A stretch of DNA of 64,000 bases, from the NCBI GenBank assembly GCA_963854835.1, contig OY978526.1, forward strand, positions 41,951,140 through 42,015,139. The letters are read 5' to 3'. This DNA comes from Megamerina dolium. Taxonomy: Eukaryota; Arthropoda; Insecta; Diptera; Megamerinidae. Shown piece by piece: positions 25,538-38,836 of the stretch. Numbering within the stretch: position 1 is the first letter of the stretch; each line of letters opens with the position of its first letter. Below the pieces are notes generated by a model. The model was not told the origin of the DNA, did not search any database, and was given only the letters and a program-made list of their open reading frames with translations. Made by a program: the position numbers and the translations under genes.

Positions 25538-26546
25538 TACATACATATTGCCACAAACATTTATATATATTTTTTGTATTTGTTATAATATGTATTGTTT
25601 CTACATATGTGGGAATATTAATATACATACAGTGTGTTTGATTAAAATCGTTTTCCCCTACCAAGCATAGTCATTTTCCAAGATACCTATAATATAACTG
25701 TGTTAGCTAACAACATTTTCATTATGCTCTTGTTAATAGTTTAGTGTCCTGCAGTATCCAGCACTTGTGTTCCCATACAATAATCGAGTACATCGTGGTT
25801 AAGCATTCTCGTAAAATTCCAAATAGATTTACATCGATTCGCGAATGAAATGCATAAGGGAAATCCTTTTTTTGTTGAACCAGCTGTACATGAGTATTTC
25901 AATGTCACACCACAATACAAATTTTCGTTTATATTGATTTCGTATAGGCCATAAGGATAATATTTTTTTCTTCGTTCTCGTTCTGACATTGTTGAGATAT
26001 TTCGACGAAATTTGGCATGGATACGGACGCTATTATGAGAGTGGCTCTTTAACTGCTACGCACACGGATAAATCAAGGAGAATAACCTCCGAATTAAAAA
26101 AAAAAATGTAAGCCCGTTATAACTACCTTAATATTTCATGTAGGACTACTAAAAAACTTCTCAAGAGATAGGTTAAGCCAAACTATTTAGCACACTATTT
26201 AATGTACTCAATCATGTTGCTATATATCCTTTGAAAATAAGTTTGAGAAACTGATCATATATTTTAGCAGTTGTAAGATTACTAAAAATGAGTGTACCAC
26301 GCTCACTATTTTACATATACAACTTTAATAGTTTTGCCCACTGAATTATGTATTAATATGCTATTTTAAATCTATTTTTAATATGCTATTTTAGATCTTT
26401 AAATTTATATCTCTATGGGTGCACGGTATAAATCAATCGGCCCTGACGGACTGTAAGGTTATTTTCCTTCTTTTCGCTACTTCCCTAATATTTGCTGCAA
26501 ATGTGTATAGGGATGACATTGTAAAAGTGCTAATACCATAGACATA
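25538..26546. other. No supported gene
   Basis: AT-rich DNA; the minus frame at 25741-25989 has no motif I recognise. Confidence 0.45.
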
Positions 26547-26992
26547 CATTCTGTCAAATAAGTACCCGGAAATTCTCATTTTTAATTTTCCCTCTGAGAA
26601 TATTTCATGCGTTGCGACTTCTTCTCGCCCCTCTTTGAACGATTTATACCAATCGTAAACTTGAGTTTTCGACATGGTTGAATTACCAAATGTTTTTTTT
26701 CAACATTTCCAACGTTTTGGCACAAGAAATTTCGTTTGAAACACAAAATTTCACACAAACTCTTTGTTCTATATTTTTATCCATAGTAAAAATCTCAACG
26801 CACACAAAAGGTTGACTTGTTCCTAATGACGCCGTAACCAAACTAAATGACACATAGCACACATAGCAATAAAAATTCACAGAATAGTGGCTGACAGTTG
26901 TGCCAACCTGGGAACAATTTTTTTTTTAAATATTCTCAAGGGGAAAATTAAAAATGAGAATTTCGATTTCCGGGTACTTATTTGACAGAATG
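26547..26992 (-). mobile_element. Internally deleted mariner MITE with long terminal repeats
   Basis: A 446-bp unit bounded by TA. Its ends read CATTCTGTCAAATAAGTACC inward from both sides and continue as inverted repeats for roughly 60 bases, one arm with a 4-base insertion. The minus strand keeps the start of a mariner transposase: MDKNIEQRVCVKFCVSNEIS near 26790 and, in a shifted frame, SKTQVYDWYKSFKEGREEV near 26650. Everything after about residue 70 is deleted. N-terminal wording suggests the rosa-like mariner group; that is inference. Confidence 0.85.
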
Positions 26993-29482
26993 TATATGAG
27001 AGTTGCGATTTCAACTTGTATTAATCTCATGGTATTAAATTTGATACAATTTAGTTTAATCATAATGACAGTTATTATTTGATGAAAAATATTTCAATAT
27101 TAAATGCTCCAAAAAATATTGTTGTACATTTTATATGCGTATCGAGGAAAAAAATCCTTGAATGTTTTGAAAAAAAAAAAACAAATATTCCATTTAATTC
27201 AACTTTTTATTTGTTTCTTTTTTTCTAAAGCAACATTGAGATAAAATTAAAAATAAATACAAACATATACACACTTTATATTAATGATACTTTGTGGCAT
27301 TTCTTGTTGTTGTTTGCTTTAGTTTATTTAGGGCGGCAATTTTGTGATTACTTATTTGTAATTACCCATCAAGGGATTTGTTGGTGATATGGAATTGCTG
27401 CATTTGAAATAATTTTTATACGATTTTTATTCTTAACTCAACCTGTATGTTTCTATTCAAGAACAATTCAATTTTTATAGACTGCACAGTTAATTAAAAA
27501 AGAAATTCAAGATATGAACATACAATTCATATTGAAAGTAATATAAAAAAAAAGTAAAGTAATATACCAACATAATTTTGTAGCTGTTTTGTATGGATTG
27601 TGAGTAATAGCAGTAGACCCAACTCTCAAACTGTTCATCCATCTCTGTTTGTAGAGATATTAAACGATTGAAAATATTTGATTTGTTTTTCAAAAAACCG
27701 ACAGTTTACAATGAAAAAGTTTGACATAGAATTCACAATGATAGAATATAAAAGGAAAAACAAAAAACCAAACTATGTACATATTTAAAAATTTTTGTAT
27801 GTTAAATGATGTATCACAATTTTCCAAATTAATTTCAGATAGCTGAAACACTTTTTTCAGCATGACCTACTACAAACGACACAGTTGAGTATTCATGAAA
27901 AGTTGAAATGTTGATGGCACACGATAATTATGAACGTACATTTGTACGGATTCCTCCAAAAATGTTGTAAATTGTATGTGAATTGTCATTTAGCTGATGT
28001 CATACATATATCATTATGGATTTGCTTAAAATGTATGCTTTAAATATCGACATACATGTGTGTATGTCATTTTGAACACACATATTTGTAACGATCTGCC
28101 TGTGTAAATACATACATATGTATATAAATGCTGATATGCATAATACGATATACATAAGTACAAATGTACATCTGCAAGTTCATACGTACAAGTATAGGGT
28201 AGCGACAAGAGCAAACTCATATCGGCTCATAAGGAATGAAACGAATTAATTTTACGTGGGTTACACTACACTAAAGCGTAAGCTAAATACAATATGTTGA
28301 TTTTTTTTTTTATATTCAAACGTTGTGGGAGAACTTCCAAGACAAACGTATGGTGATTGTATTTCAAATTTAATTTAATATTGATTAATTTTTGAGCAAA
28401 GGGCATTTTCTACAATTAAATCTGTAATTCTAATTTCAAATTTAGTTCTTTAAAAGACATTTCAACAACTCTTTAGTTGTCAATTCATGGCATGATATTT
28501 ATCCAGTATAATTAATTATAATATTTTATTACTTCATACGAACTGCTGTTGCTATTGCTGCTAAGGCTGTTCTATTGCTGTTCTTGTGAACATTTTTGAT
28601 TACGTCGTAGATCTGTCATTATATCTGTCATACATGAAATCAACAAACAAATAACATTTTTGTTTACAAAATTATGCGTCGTTATTGCTATTGTTACTGG
28701 TGCGGATTTTTGTAAACATAAGCAATTATGGAATTAAGATCTTATCTTTAATTTTTATTTTGCAGAGTTCATTAAAATTATAATAACCCCACTGGATCAT
28801 ATTAAATTATTGTATTGCTTCATAACTAAATCATTATTACCATTTGCTTCCAAAGTATATACATTTTTGTTTAAGGTATGTACTATAAATATTTTATCGC
28901 CTGAAACGATAATTGTTGGAATTTAAATTGAAAAATCTGTCAAAGGAGATAATATGTCAATGTCACAAGCAAACCAGTGATATGAATCTTGGTTCACACA
29001 ATTAATATTGTCAACTCTCTAAGACAGACGGTGTGCTTACGTTTGTATGTGTATTTGAATGATGGTATTCTCGTATATCAATCGTATTTTTTATCAAATG
29101 CATAAAGAGCATTTAAAATATCATTATAAGCAATAATATTCCCATTTTATCTTTCAGCCCATATACTAAATATACACCAACTACACTAACTGTAGCAAAT
29201 AAAATTTCACTATAATGGCCTAAGCTCACTAAAACTTGAAGTAGCAATTTATGGTCAAATGTTACATATTTTGGTACATGTGTAGGTAGTATTTCTAAAT
29301 ATTCCTAAATACTTTTGAATTATCATATGTTGCAATACAAACTGTTGATTACTATTGATGATCTTCTCTAATTTGCTCTCTCTCCTCCATATATAATTTA
29401 TATTACTTACTACTTTTAATACATATAATGTGAAAATTTGAGACTAATTTAGTATTTTTTCGTTTCTCTATTTTTATTACAG
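26993..29482. other. No supported gene; possibly ADAM upstream intron
   Basis: AT-rich. No signal-peptide exon of the ADAM gene could be recognised although the first visible ADAM exon follows at 29483. Confidence 0.4.
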
Positions 29483-32400
29483 CACATTCGTCAATTTCTT
29501 CACATAATGCTGGTGTTGGTGATTTTTTTCCTGCCCTTAATGAGTTCTCCAGTCACACGGTGATACGCCCACAAATACATCATGGTCGACACAAAAGAGC
29601 CATACACACCACTTTTAATACGGAGGTAATTATTTTCTACTACACATACTGACGTAGGTAGAATGTACAAATGTATTTTACATTGTCAAGGGAAAATGTA
29701 TGAATGATCAAATTTAAAATACATTTTTAATGTTTTAAATTTGTGTGGAACTTTGTGTTCTGTACTAGCAACAAGTAGGGAAATGATATATAGCCTGGAA
29801 CGGTGTGTCGATAATGAAAGGTATCATTGGAAATTTAAAGATCTTAGCAAGTGGTTGTAAAATAACATTTTTTAATTGCATAAGTAAATATCTAAACAAA
29901 TCTAAAATAGAGGCTTTGTTGCTTATTATCAACATTTTGATTTTCAATTGTAACACAATTTGCATTAACCCAAAGATAACATACTTTCTTGGTAAAAATA
30001 TATAAATGGAGAAAATCTTGTTACACCTCAATGTACCAAAAGCTATTATTAATGCAATTGTACAATTCAAGATAACCGGTGATAAGCTATTATTCTTAGT
30101 TAATTTTGGAAATAAATGCATAAATCAAAAAATGTATGTGTTGTATGTACATATGTAAATACATGCATATATTACCTACATAAATGCCATTGTGACACAT
30201 AACAAGTTGTTAACCTCATATGTGTGTCGCCATAACATCGCAAATCCTTTAACGAAATGTAATTGGAGCATTTTTTGCATAAATATTGTATGCTTTATTG
30301 TTGCTGCTGCTGCTGCTGTCGCTGTATTGGTAATTTAATCAATTACATTACGTAATATCAACAACAACTGATCACATATGTATGCCGGTTGGAATTTTAT
30401 CTTCTTCCCAACACTGAATTGTTGGTCAACCCATTAATGAGTTATGGCGACGACGGTTGATAGGTAGTGGTGATGTTTGTTTGTGATTAACTTTTATAAC
30501 TTTTTCAATTAAATTTTCTGGTATTCAAACATACCAAAAATGCGACCACTAACGTTCATTCGCACCTACAACTGACGTGTCCGAAAGCAATGAATTTTTT
30601 AACATTTCCATCAGCACTCTTTACAAGGGTTAACATAAAAACCGGTGACGGTGATGAGATGATGATGATGATGATGATGTTGTAGAATGAGATGAGTATC
30701 GTTCTGTCTTGCATAAGAATGGCCGACAAATTTCAATTAAAATTCCACAACAACAATAATTCAGCAACAACGCCCTTAGTTTGCATGTGAAAATTAAATT
30801 AGCTTAGTGTTTAACAAGCGAAAGGGTAGAAAATGTTTTTCTTTTTTTTCTTCTTCTTTTTATACTTTACACCCAACAGTGTATTGTTGGTGTCGGTTAA
30901 GGAGGCGTAACAGATTCACTATCTGAGGAAACGATACCTGTCTGTATCTCCGTTGGAATGATAACTACCCTAAAAGTAGAGCGTAATCGAATGAAAACCA
31001 TGCCCATAACCCATAAAAACATTTGTTTGGTATTTTTTTTTTTGGCGTTGAGGTGGGGTAAAAAATGTCTTCGCACCATATAGGGGCCGTTGTCCCTACG
31101 TGTGTGGTGTATCCACTAAAAAACTCCCTCCTCCTCTCCTGGATTCTAAGGCGCCAAAATTGAGTTTGAAAAATAAAAACAAAACGTAAAATAATCCATA
31201 TATTGGTAATTTGAAAATTATTTTCCTTTTATTGGGTCAATTTTTTAACAGAATTTTGCTTTATTGAACTTCTGTGGTTTATAGGCGAAAGACATGACCA
31301 AGAGATTTTCTAGGGCTCTTCTGTTGCTAATTACCAGAACAAATGATAGTAAAACGGCGCAAGGTCTGGCCTGTAGGGTGGGTGCATCTTGGCATCGTAT
31401 GCCTTGGCTCTTTTTTATCCTTTTTCAATCGTTTCAGTTATGAGGCGTAGATATCTTAATTAACCATTTCACCAGGTTGTAGCAGAACGTAATAGACAAA
31501 GCCCGTCCAATACCATTATACAGTCAGCATCACCTTGTTTGCCATCAATCCAGGTTTTTGGCCTTTAGTCATGATTTTTTTCGCAAAATATGATCGTATC
31601 CAATCCATATTTCATTGCCGGTGATGATTCGCTTCAGAAATGGCTCGGTAATTCGATCAATCAATTTTTTTTTGCGTTAATTCATGTGGCACCCAAACCT
31701 GACAATTTGCATGTCGGTCTAGTTCCACCAGTTGCAAAATTTCAAACTAAAGCGAACCAACGTTGGACGCTACGTTCTGTTAAAGCAATCTTAAAGTAAA
31801 CCGCTCAAAATTACCTGCGTGATTATGCTCCGGTTTTGCTTTTTTTTTTTTTTAAAAAGAATCACATAGTGTATTTCTTCAGAAATTTCACTCATTTTCA
31901 AACCAATATAATCGTGTTACCAGGTGTATGGGCATTAGCGCCATCTTGTGGTAAAATGAAAATACTTTTTCTGTCACTCAATACAATACAATTTTGGAGT
32001 AAATTTTTAATGAGTTTACGATAAATAAATCATTTTTTTTAATTTCATTTCTAGGATGGTCTACATGTGCCGCACATAACACTCTCATATTATCATCAAG
32101 GTCAACGCGTTTACATTGACCTACAGCGCAATGATAAACTACTGCCGGATGAGCATTTTTTACGTTATCAAAACTCGAAGCGAGCAACACAGCACCAAGG
32201 TGATGGTGGTGGCGGTGCTGAATATGTTGTAAAAAATTTCACAAAGACTGAATTGGATTTGTGTCACTATCAGGTGAGTACGCCTACATGCATATGCATA
32301 TACAATACATTCTCGTTGTTAATAAATATTTTTTTTATGTATAGGGTACGATACGTGGCAAACCGGATTCAAATGTTGCCATATCCACGTGTAATGGTGA

Positions 32401-35400
32401 TGGCGGCATCAATGGTGTTGTTTTCGATGGCATTGATACATATTTTATACACTCTGGCAGTGATGGACGCTTGAAGGATGATCATTTTTTTTTTCGGTAC
32501 GTTCTATTAATACCACTGGATACTATGTACAATCCTTCCATTTGTTGGAAAACATTATGTTCAATATATTGCAAAATGTCTAGTCACATTTGCTTCAAGC
32601 ATACTCTTACTTTATCCAAGAAATATGGAAACGCTACATATACCTATGTATAAGAGTAAACATTGTCTAAAGTGCTTGATATTAGGTAGATAGTGTAATC
32701 GATATAATGTCGCGTATGAACATTTTATGTAACAATTAGTAAATGTCGATAGTTCGCTCTTTATTGTTGACTCACGCACACCAATTAATATTTTGTTGCT
32801 AGAAATTATGGTGTCCACTCTGTACTACTACTTGTGGCGCTTGAATGATATGACGTCAGTCAACGCCACCAGTCAACAGTGCGTGCGTGCGACAGTGCCT
32901 GTTTGTTTAGGTGCGTGTAAATATTTGAACGTGTAATATTTGTAAATAGTCAATAAATAGCGTAGTTGATGTGTCGGTGTAGTTGGTATCGCTGTGATTA
33001 TAATTTGCAATTTCCGTTCACACTTCCTTTCGTATTTCGATTGCCTTACATGTGTACAAAGGGCTGCGTTCCTCTCTCTCTCTCTCTCATACTCTATTTG
33101 ATTGATGTGTTTATTATTACATAGATTAATTTGATGTTTTTTACATGTATATGTGTCATTATAGGCACTCAGATATGCTAAGAAAAAATACGACCTGTGG
33201 TTACGACGGTGCCACTGATAATTACCAAGATAAGGCGTATGGTGCTATTCATACTCCCAATCGTATTGATGACACGGAATTTAATCGCATATTAAGAGTG
33301 AGTACCATTGTAATTAAGTTTGCAATTTTTAATGTGTGGCGCTCTCCTCCCCTATCGTCGAATATACTTAGTACAAACGCTCCAATGACGATAACTATGT
33401 GATACGTGGTCCCTATAATGCCAACAAGCATTCCTCGTATGTAGAGCTGGTCATTGTTGTTGATAATAAGGTGTATAAATCGTTTGGAGAGAATACAAAA
33501 AAGGTGCATCAACACTGCAAGGATTTGGCCAACATTATAAACGCGGTAAGCTATAAATGCATATTGCTGAGCAATGTGAAGAAGAATGAGAAGAACTTGT
33601 CTCGTTTGCAGCTTTATGTGCCTTTGAATATATTTGTTGCACTTGTGGGTGTGGTCATTTGGAATGAATCGGATGAAATTGAATTCTCCAGTGATGGTGA
33701 TTTGACGTTGAGGCATTTTCTCAATTATCGCCGTACAAAATTGGTGCTGGACCATCCGAATGACAATGCACAATTGTTGACAAAGGAACAATTTACGGGC
33801 GGTGTTGTAGGTGCGTATGTGAGAAGAAGTCATCGTAATCGTATTACTAATTTCTTTGTGTATTCCACTTCCATTCGCAGGTAAAGCATTGAAGGGTCCT
33901 ATTTGTACGCATGAGTACTCCGGCGGTGTGTCGATGGAACATAGCCAAATAATAGCTGTTGTTGCGACCACAATGGCGCACGAAATGGGCCATAACTTTG
34001 GCATGGAACATGACTCGGCCGATTGCAAGTGCCAAGATGAAAAATGCATTATGTCTGCGTCGAGTACATCGGTGGTGCCAGTTCACTGGAGTAGCTGCAG
34101 TATCGATCAGCTGAATATTGCATTTTCACGCGGCATGAATTATTGCCTACGCAATAAGCCGACCAAACTGTTTGATTCACCGCAATGTGGTAATGGTTTC
34201 GTCGAACCGGGTGAGCAATGTGATTGCGGACTGCCAAACTACTGCGAGAACACATGCTGTGATCCGTACACATGTATGTTGCATACGAATGCGTCGTGTG
34301 CCACAGGAGAGTGCTGTGATTTAACTACGTGCCGGCCGAAAATTGCTGGCGCTGCATGTCGCCCCGCTGAGAATGAATGCGATCTGCCAGAGTATTGTAC
34401 TGGTGAATCGGAATATTGTCCCATGGATGTGTTCAAGCGCGATACGGAAGACTGTGATAATGGGCAGGCGTACTGCTATCAGGGTACTTGTCGTTCGCAC
34501 TCGAATCAGTGCCGCATACTGTGGGGACCGACCGGTGAGTCATCGGAGCACTGCTATTGGAAGAATACAGAGGGTAAACGTGGCGGGAATTGCGGCTATA
34601 ATCGGCTCAACAGCACATTCATTCCATGTGAAGAACAGAATGTTGGCTGCGGAATGCTACACTGCCGCCATCTGAATGAACGTTTGGAATTTGGCATGGA
34701 ATCGGCAGCAGTGCTTTCGCACTCATTCATCAATCATGGTGGTAATATTGTGCCGTGTCGTACAGCACTCGTCGATTTGGGATTACAGAGCACTGACCCG
34801 GGTCTAACGCCAAATGGAGCGAAATGTGGAGATAGTAAAATTTGTGTGAATCAAAAATGTTTGACCGTGGAGAAAGTACGAGCCGATGGAATGGGCAAAG
34901 AATGCCCGGAACATTGTAATGGCAATGGTTTGTGCAATAGCCGTGGCAATTGCCATTGCAATATTGGATTCACAGGCACAACATGCCTCTCACCGGGGCC
35001 CGGTGGTTCAATTGACAGTGGACCAGCAACAAATCCAAACAGTAAGTGATGAAATTTGATTATGAAATTGTTTTCCCATTTAATAATTTTCTGTATTTTT
35101 TATTTCCATAAACAGGTCACGATGCCTTCCAGCGTTTCATGTATATATTCTTCTTTGCTGTGATACCATTTATAGCTGCATTTTGCTTCTTCATGTACTA
35201 CTGCCGTAATCATCCTTTCTTTATGGGTGGCAAACTGGCGGAGAATATGTATGTACCAACACCAAAGTCGGTGTGCACCTTTAGTTCTACATCTAATTCA
35301 TCCTCTTCTTCCTCTTATAACGCATCTTGTGCCTCTACTACTTCACCCAGTTCGTCTAGTAATAAGAGTCTTAATAAGTGTTTAAAACATATCACTAGCC

Positions 35401-38400
35401 CCAGTACCATATGCTGTACAGGTGACAGCACAACTGACGCCGCTACCGCTGCCACTGCTACTGCTCTTAGTACACTAACTACAACGACGAGCAATAGCAG
35501 AGGTTGCAATGGTAGCAGCATTAATGGTGGCATACACAATTCACAATCTAGTAATATATTAATTGCACCAACTCATAGCTTAGCTAAATGTAAAAGTAAT
35601 TATGAACTTAACACAACAACAACAACAACAATAAGAACAGCAAAAACAACACCAAGCGTTAAACGTAAGCTAACACCACCAACAATACCGGCAACACCAC
35701 CACCAAGAATAAAAACACCCATTTCCTCAAAGAAACACATTCCTAATAGCACTACTAGTAGCAGCGGTATCAGCAACAGCAGTAACAAACACAACACCAA
35801 CAACAATCATAATCATAACAATAATAATAATAATAATAATAATAACAGTAACACACTCAAACGTAAATTAGAAATCACCGATATTCGCTTGCATTCGACC
35901 ACAAATCCGCATGCACTCTGTGATGGCACCGAATATATTCTAAGCGATGATAATAGGTGTGTCTATCTTGTGGATAGCAATAAGAAACAGTAATAATGAC
36001 GACAATAACTTCAACAACAACAACAACAACAACATATTAGATACACTTGTAGTCACACCACGTGCTACGTTGCATCATGCTTTATTGTTATTTTGGTTTA
36101 GTTTTAGTTAACGTTAACGCTTTGAGTGTTGTTGTTTCATCATTAGTGAATATAGCTTTATACCTACTTATGATTATTGCATGTTGTTTTTATTATTAAA
36201 ATACTATTTTGTGTTCTTAAAACTCCATTAATTATAGTAAATTTATGCTTAATATTTATTATTTAGGTTCTTTATTTTTTATACTAAGTTTTAAACTTGA
36301 TTCGAAGGTAGAATTGCAATATGCGTAGTAATAAATGTGTGTACTATGTCAAATGGTGTTGGCCTGTCTATCGTAATTATTAATTTTGTTCGTTGCATGT
36401 ACAATTTTTGTTATAATCTCATCACACGTCTTACCCTCCAAGCATATAAGTATATTTGACACAGCCTGCTGAATGCTCGTATAATGTTAGTAACATTTTG
36501 GTTTTTGGTTCATTGCTCGTTGGCTCTGGTATGTTATACAACGATTTTTTTCTTTTCTATTTTCTAATGTCTATATTTTAATCAACTAACCTACTTATCT
36601 GTGTGTTGACACTAACTAAAATCTAACACTTTACTCTTATTCGATTGGCTGCTAAACCACCATATTGGCATTCGTTTTCATTTACAGTATTAAATCAGCT
36701 GGTGGGAGTAAACAACCTCCACGAAACCTTCATCCCAGCACTACGACACAAAATGGCGTTGGCAACTTACCAAAGTCTACACCGAGTAGCACAGATGACA
36801 TGAATTCGGCGCTGTTAAAATCGCCAAGCGACTCTTCTGATGCAACTATGAATGGCCATGGTATGTTTGGAAAATTCAAAGGATTCACACTGCGACCGCT
36901 GAATGACACAACTACGCCAACGAACAATTTCAACGGACCAAATGTCGCATATGTACAACCGACGGTGCAGGACCCCACAATGGTAGCGAATGGTGGTGTA
37001 CCACAACGTATGGCACCTCCACCACCGGGGCTCAAACAAAGTGATATTAAATTAAACGGCACTCTTGGCCGCAAAGCACCTCCTCCACCCAATGCATCAT
37101 TTACAGCGTCTGCGCCAGCCTTACCACCACCAAATCCTGGTTCAAATCCGCGACCTATCATTTCCATGCCTGTACTAGAAGCCTCTACGCTGACATTACC
37201 TTTAAAAACAGTTAACAGCAGTGGTAGTGATGGTGGCAGTGGCAACATTTCACCGATTCGAGCAGCTCCAACCATACCACCTACTGGCGCAACTTCGATG
37301 TCAAACACAGGCACGCTCAAACCAGCACCACCACCACCGGTGCCATTGCACAGTGATCCCAAATTGAATGCAAAACGTGATGGCACCATAAAACGTATTG
37401 CATCCTTCCTCAAAAAGGAAGAGAAGGCTCCGGTAAAAGAGAAAACTTACATGGATCGTGAAAAATTACGAAATATAGAGATATCTGCACCGATGCCAGT
37501 GGCACCGCAAGCTGAATCATCTAATTCGGACTCGGAGACGACACCGAAGGAGGAAGAAACAAAAAATCTCGTCAAACGTGCACAATCAATGCGTTCGCCT
37601 ACGAAAAAACCGAATGTACAATCATTTGGTTCGATGCGGCAGCCATCCGGAGCCGCTCGTCCTAAGAGTGTGATAACCGCATCGGCCTCAGTTCGCCCTA
37701 AGAGTCCACCTCCCCGTCCGCCACCGCTGCTAAAAAAGACCAATTCAACCACTTCGTCCGGTTATCAATTGCCGATTGCCACGGCAAAGACAACCGCAGA
37801 GAATACATATGATGATTGCGAATTCGTTGAGCTGGCATTAACAAGTGTAGGCGAGACAGCAGAGGATTCGCCAACCTCAGCCGACAACATATACTCGGTG
37901 ATTGATGAGATCCCACCTGCAGCACAGACATTGAAACGTAGCGATTTGGTTAGTCCCGCCGTCAGTACGGCCACAACTGACTTGGGATTGCTTGGAGAGA
38001 TTGTTAACGAAATCGAAAAACGCAATGGTAGTGGTTCCATATATACGGCATCGACGTTGAAAAAAAGCAAATACGACGTTAAAGAAGAACAGCAGCCGAA
38101 AAAACAACCAGCCGTCATTGAACCGCCTGCATCGTCAGAAGCTTCAAAAACAAATTCACAACCACAGAGCGTGTCCACTTATTTGCGTCCCGCGCCACTG
38201 AATGCACCCGTGGCACGTGTAGCGCCTACACGATCTGATCTTTCGCCCACCAGCGCATTCTCAAGCTTTAAGCCCGCTGCTGTCACGGCACAAGCTAGCA
38301 AACCCACATCCTCTTCGGCAAAGCCATCGTTGTCGATACATCAGAGTCGTCTCGGTCAAGCTGCAAGTTCAACTCCAGCGGCCTCGGCAGCACCACGAAA

Positions 38401-38836
38401 TCGAACACCACTCAGCAAATCTCCTGCTTCAGCTACAACGAGTGCAGCTGCAACAAACACAAAAACAAACAAAACACTGCCTGGTGGTGGTGGAGGAGTA
38501 GGGGGAGCAGGAGGTGTAGGGGCTCTAAGAGTTGCCAGCGCCTCGGTAACACAAGCGCCCTCGGCCACCATACAAAAACCCAAACTACTCTCAACAAAAC
38601 CCTCTTTTAGTCAACAACAAAAGAAATCATCGATAGGTGCTAGCAGTAGCACCGCACCAGTGACCACATCATCGACGGCATCCAAGCTAGGTTCAAGTGC
38701 TACTAGTGCTACAAGTACTGGTGCAACGACACGCCATCCCACCACACCTGCTTTGAAATCTTCAAATATTGCTTCACTAACGCAGCGATTTGAGAAGAAT
38801 GCTAGTGGTGGTGATGCTGCACGAAAATATCTTTAA
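29483..38836 (+). CDS. ADAM metalloprotease-disintegrin, membrane-anchored (5' exons outside view)
   Basis: Cell-surface zinc protease expected to shed ectodomains. Exons: 29483-29625, 32055-32273, 32345-32496, 33165-33297, 33372-33545, 33612-33810, 33881-35041, 35116-35248 and 36688-38836, giving 1486 visible residues; phases agree at all eight junctions. Order: prodomain with a cysteine-switch-like NTTCGYDG; RYKR furin site formed across the 33297/33372 junction; catalytic domain from YVELVIVVDNKVYKSFG; intact zinc site HEMGHNFGMEHD at residues 373-384 and CIMSAS Met-turn; disintegrin domain with CDLPEYC; Cys-rich region; EGF-like CPEHCNGNGLC; one membrane helix at about 734-756; a tail of about 730 residues with proline clusters (APPPPGLK, APPPPVPL, SPPPRPPPLL) that look like SH3 ligands. 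The first exon begins with two bases of a split codon, so the signal peptide lies further upstream. It is of the catalytically competent meltrin type. Drosophila mind-meld (mmd) or Neu3 are candidate orthologues; I cannot choose between them. Confidence 0.93.
29626..32054 (+). other. ADAM intron with simple repeats
   Basis: 2.4-kb intron between the first two visible exons. Contains GCT repeats near 30300, an ATG-rich trinucleotide run near 30650-30680 and a broken mariner at 31300-31790. Confidence 0.8.
31300..31790 (-). pseudogene. Degenerate mariner transposase in ADAM intron
   Basis: The minus strand reads KRIITGNEIWIGYDHILRKK, which matches the mariner block around the first catalytic Asp (usually TGDEKW; the Asp is Asn here). 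A weak tryptophan-containing stretch and a QDAP-like remnant of the QDNARPH block follow. Many stops; no terminal repeats recognised. Confidence 0.65.
33068..33089. repeat. CT microsatellite
   Basis: A run of about nine CT units inside the ADAM intron upstream of the exon at 33165. Confidence 0.8.
33546..33611 (+). other. 66-bp stop-free phase-0 intron in ADAM catalytic domain
   Basis: Starts GTAAGC and ends TTTGCAG, with exon codons intact on both sides (NIINA before, LYVPLNIF after). Its length is a multiple of three and it has no stop in frame, so retention would insert 22 residues into the catalytic domain without ending translation. Comparison with ADAM family wording favours removal. 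Confidence 0.8.
35249..35993 (+). CDS. Alternative ADAM cytoplasmic tail by read-through of the exon at 35116
   Basis: If the donor GTATGT at 35249 is not used, the frame stays open for 248 codons and stops at 35991-35993, giving an isoform of about 1018 visible residues. The tail begins MYVPTPKSVCTFSS and is Ser/Thr/Asn-rich, with tracts of Thr, Asn and His-Asn from CAA and AAT repeats. It closes with an ordinary-looking sequence, LKRKLEITDIRL to VYLVDSNKKQ. An AATAAA lies at 36330-36335. The long open frame in AT-rich DNA and the non-repetitive end argue for real coding use; repeat-driven openness is the alternative. Confidence 0.6.
35994..36687 (+). other. ADAM intron or alternative 3' UTR
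   Basis: CAA repeats just after the stop, then AT-rich sequence with AATAAA at 36330. It ends with the acceptor TTTCATTTACAG before 36688. Confidence 0.65.
36330..36335 (+). terminator. Candidate polyadenylation signal for the short ADAM form
   Basis: AATAAA about 340 bases after the read-through stop codon. Confidence 0.4.

Noticed and set aside
29505..29558. Signal-peptide-like MLVLVIFFLPLMSSPVTR in the first ADAM exon
   Set aside because: It is out of frame with the exon's continuation to 32055 and stops after 18 codons. The frame that stays open gives the prodomain. A frameshift error could make it relevant, but nothing shows that.
33249..34049. 266-codon open frame on the minus strand
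   Set aside because: It is the antisense shadow of ADAM catalytic exons, spans their introns and has no recognisable domain.
36730..37413. 227-codon Gly/Pro-rich open frame on the minus strand
   Set aside because: Antisense of the proline-rich ADAM tail; composition follows from the sense repeats.
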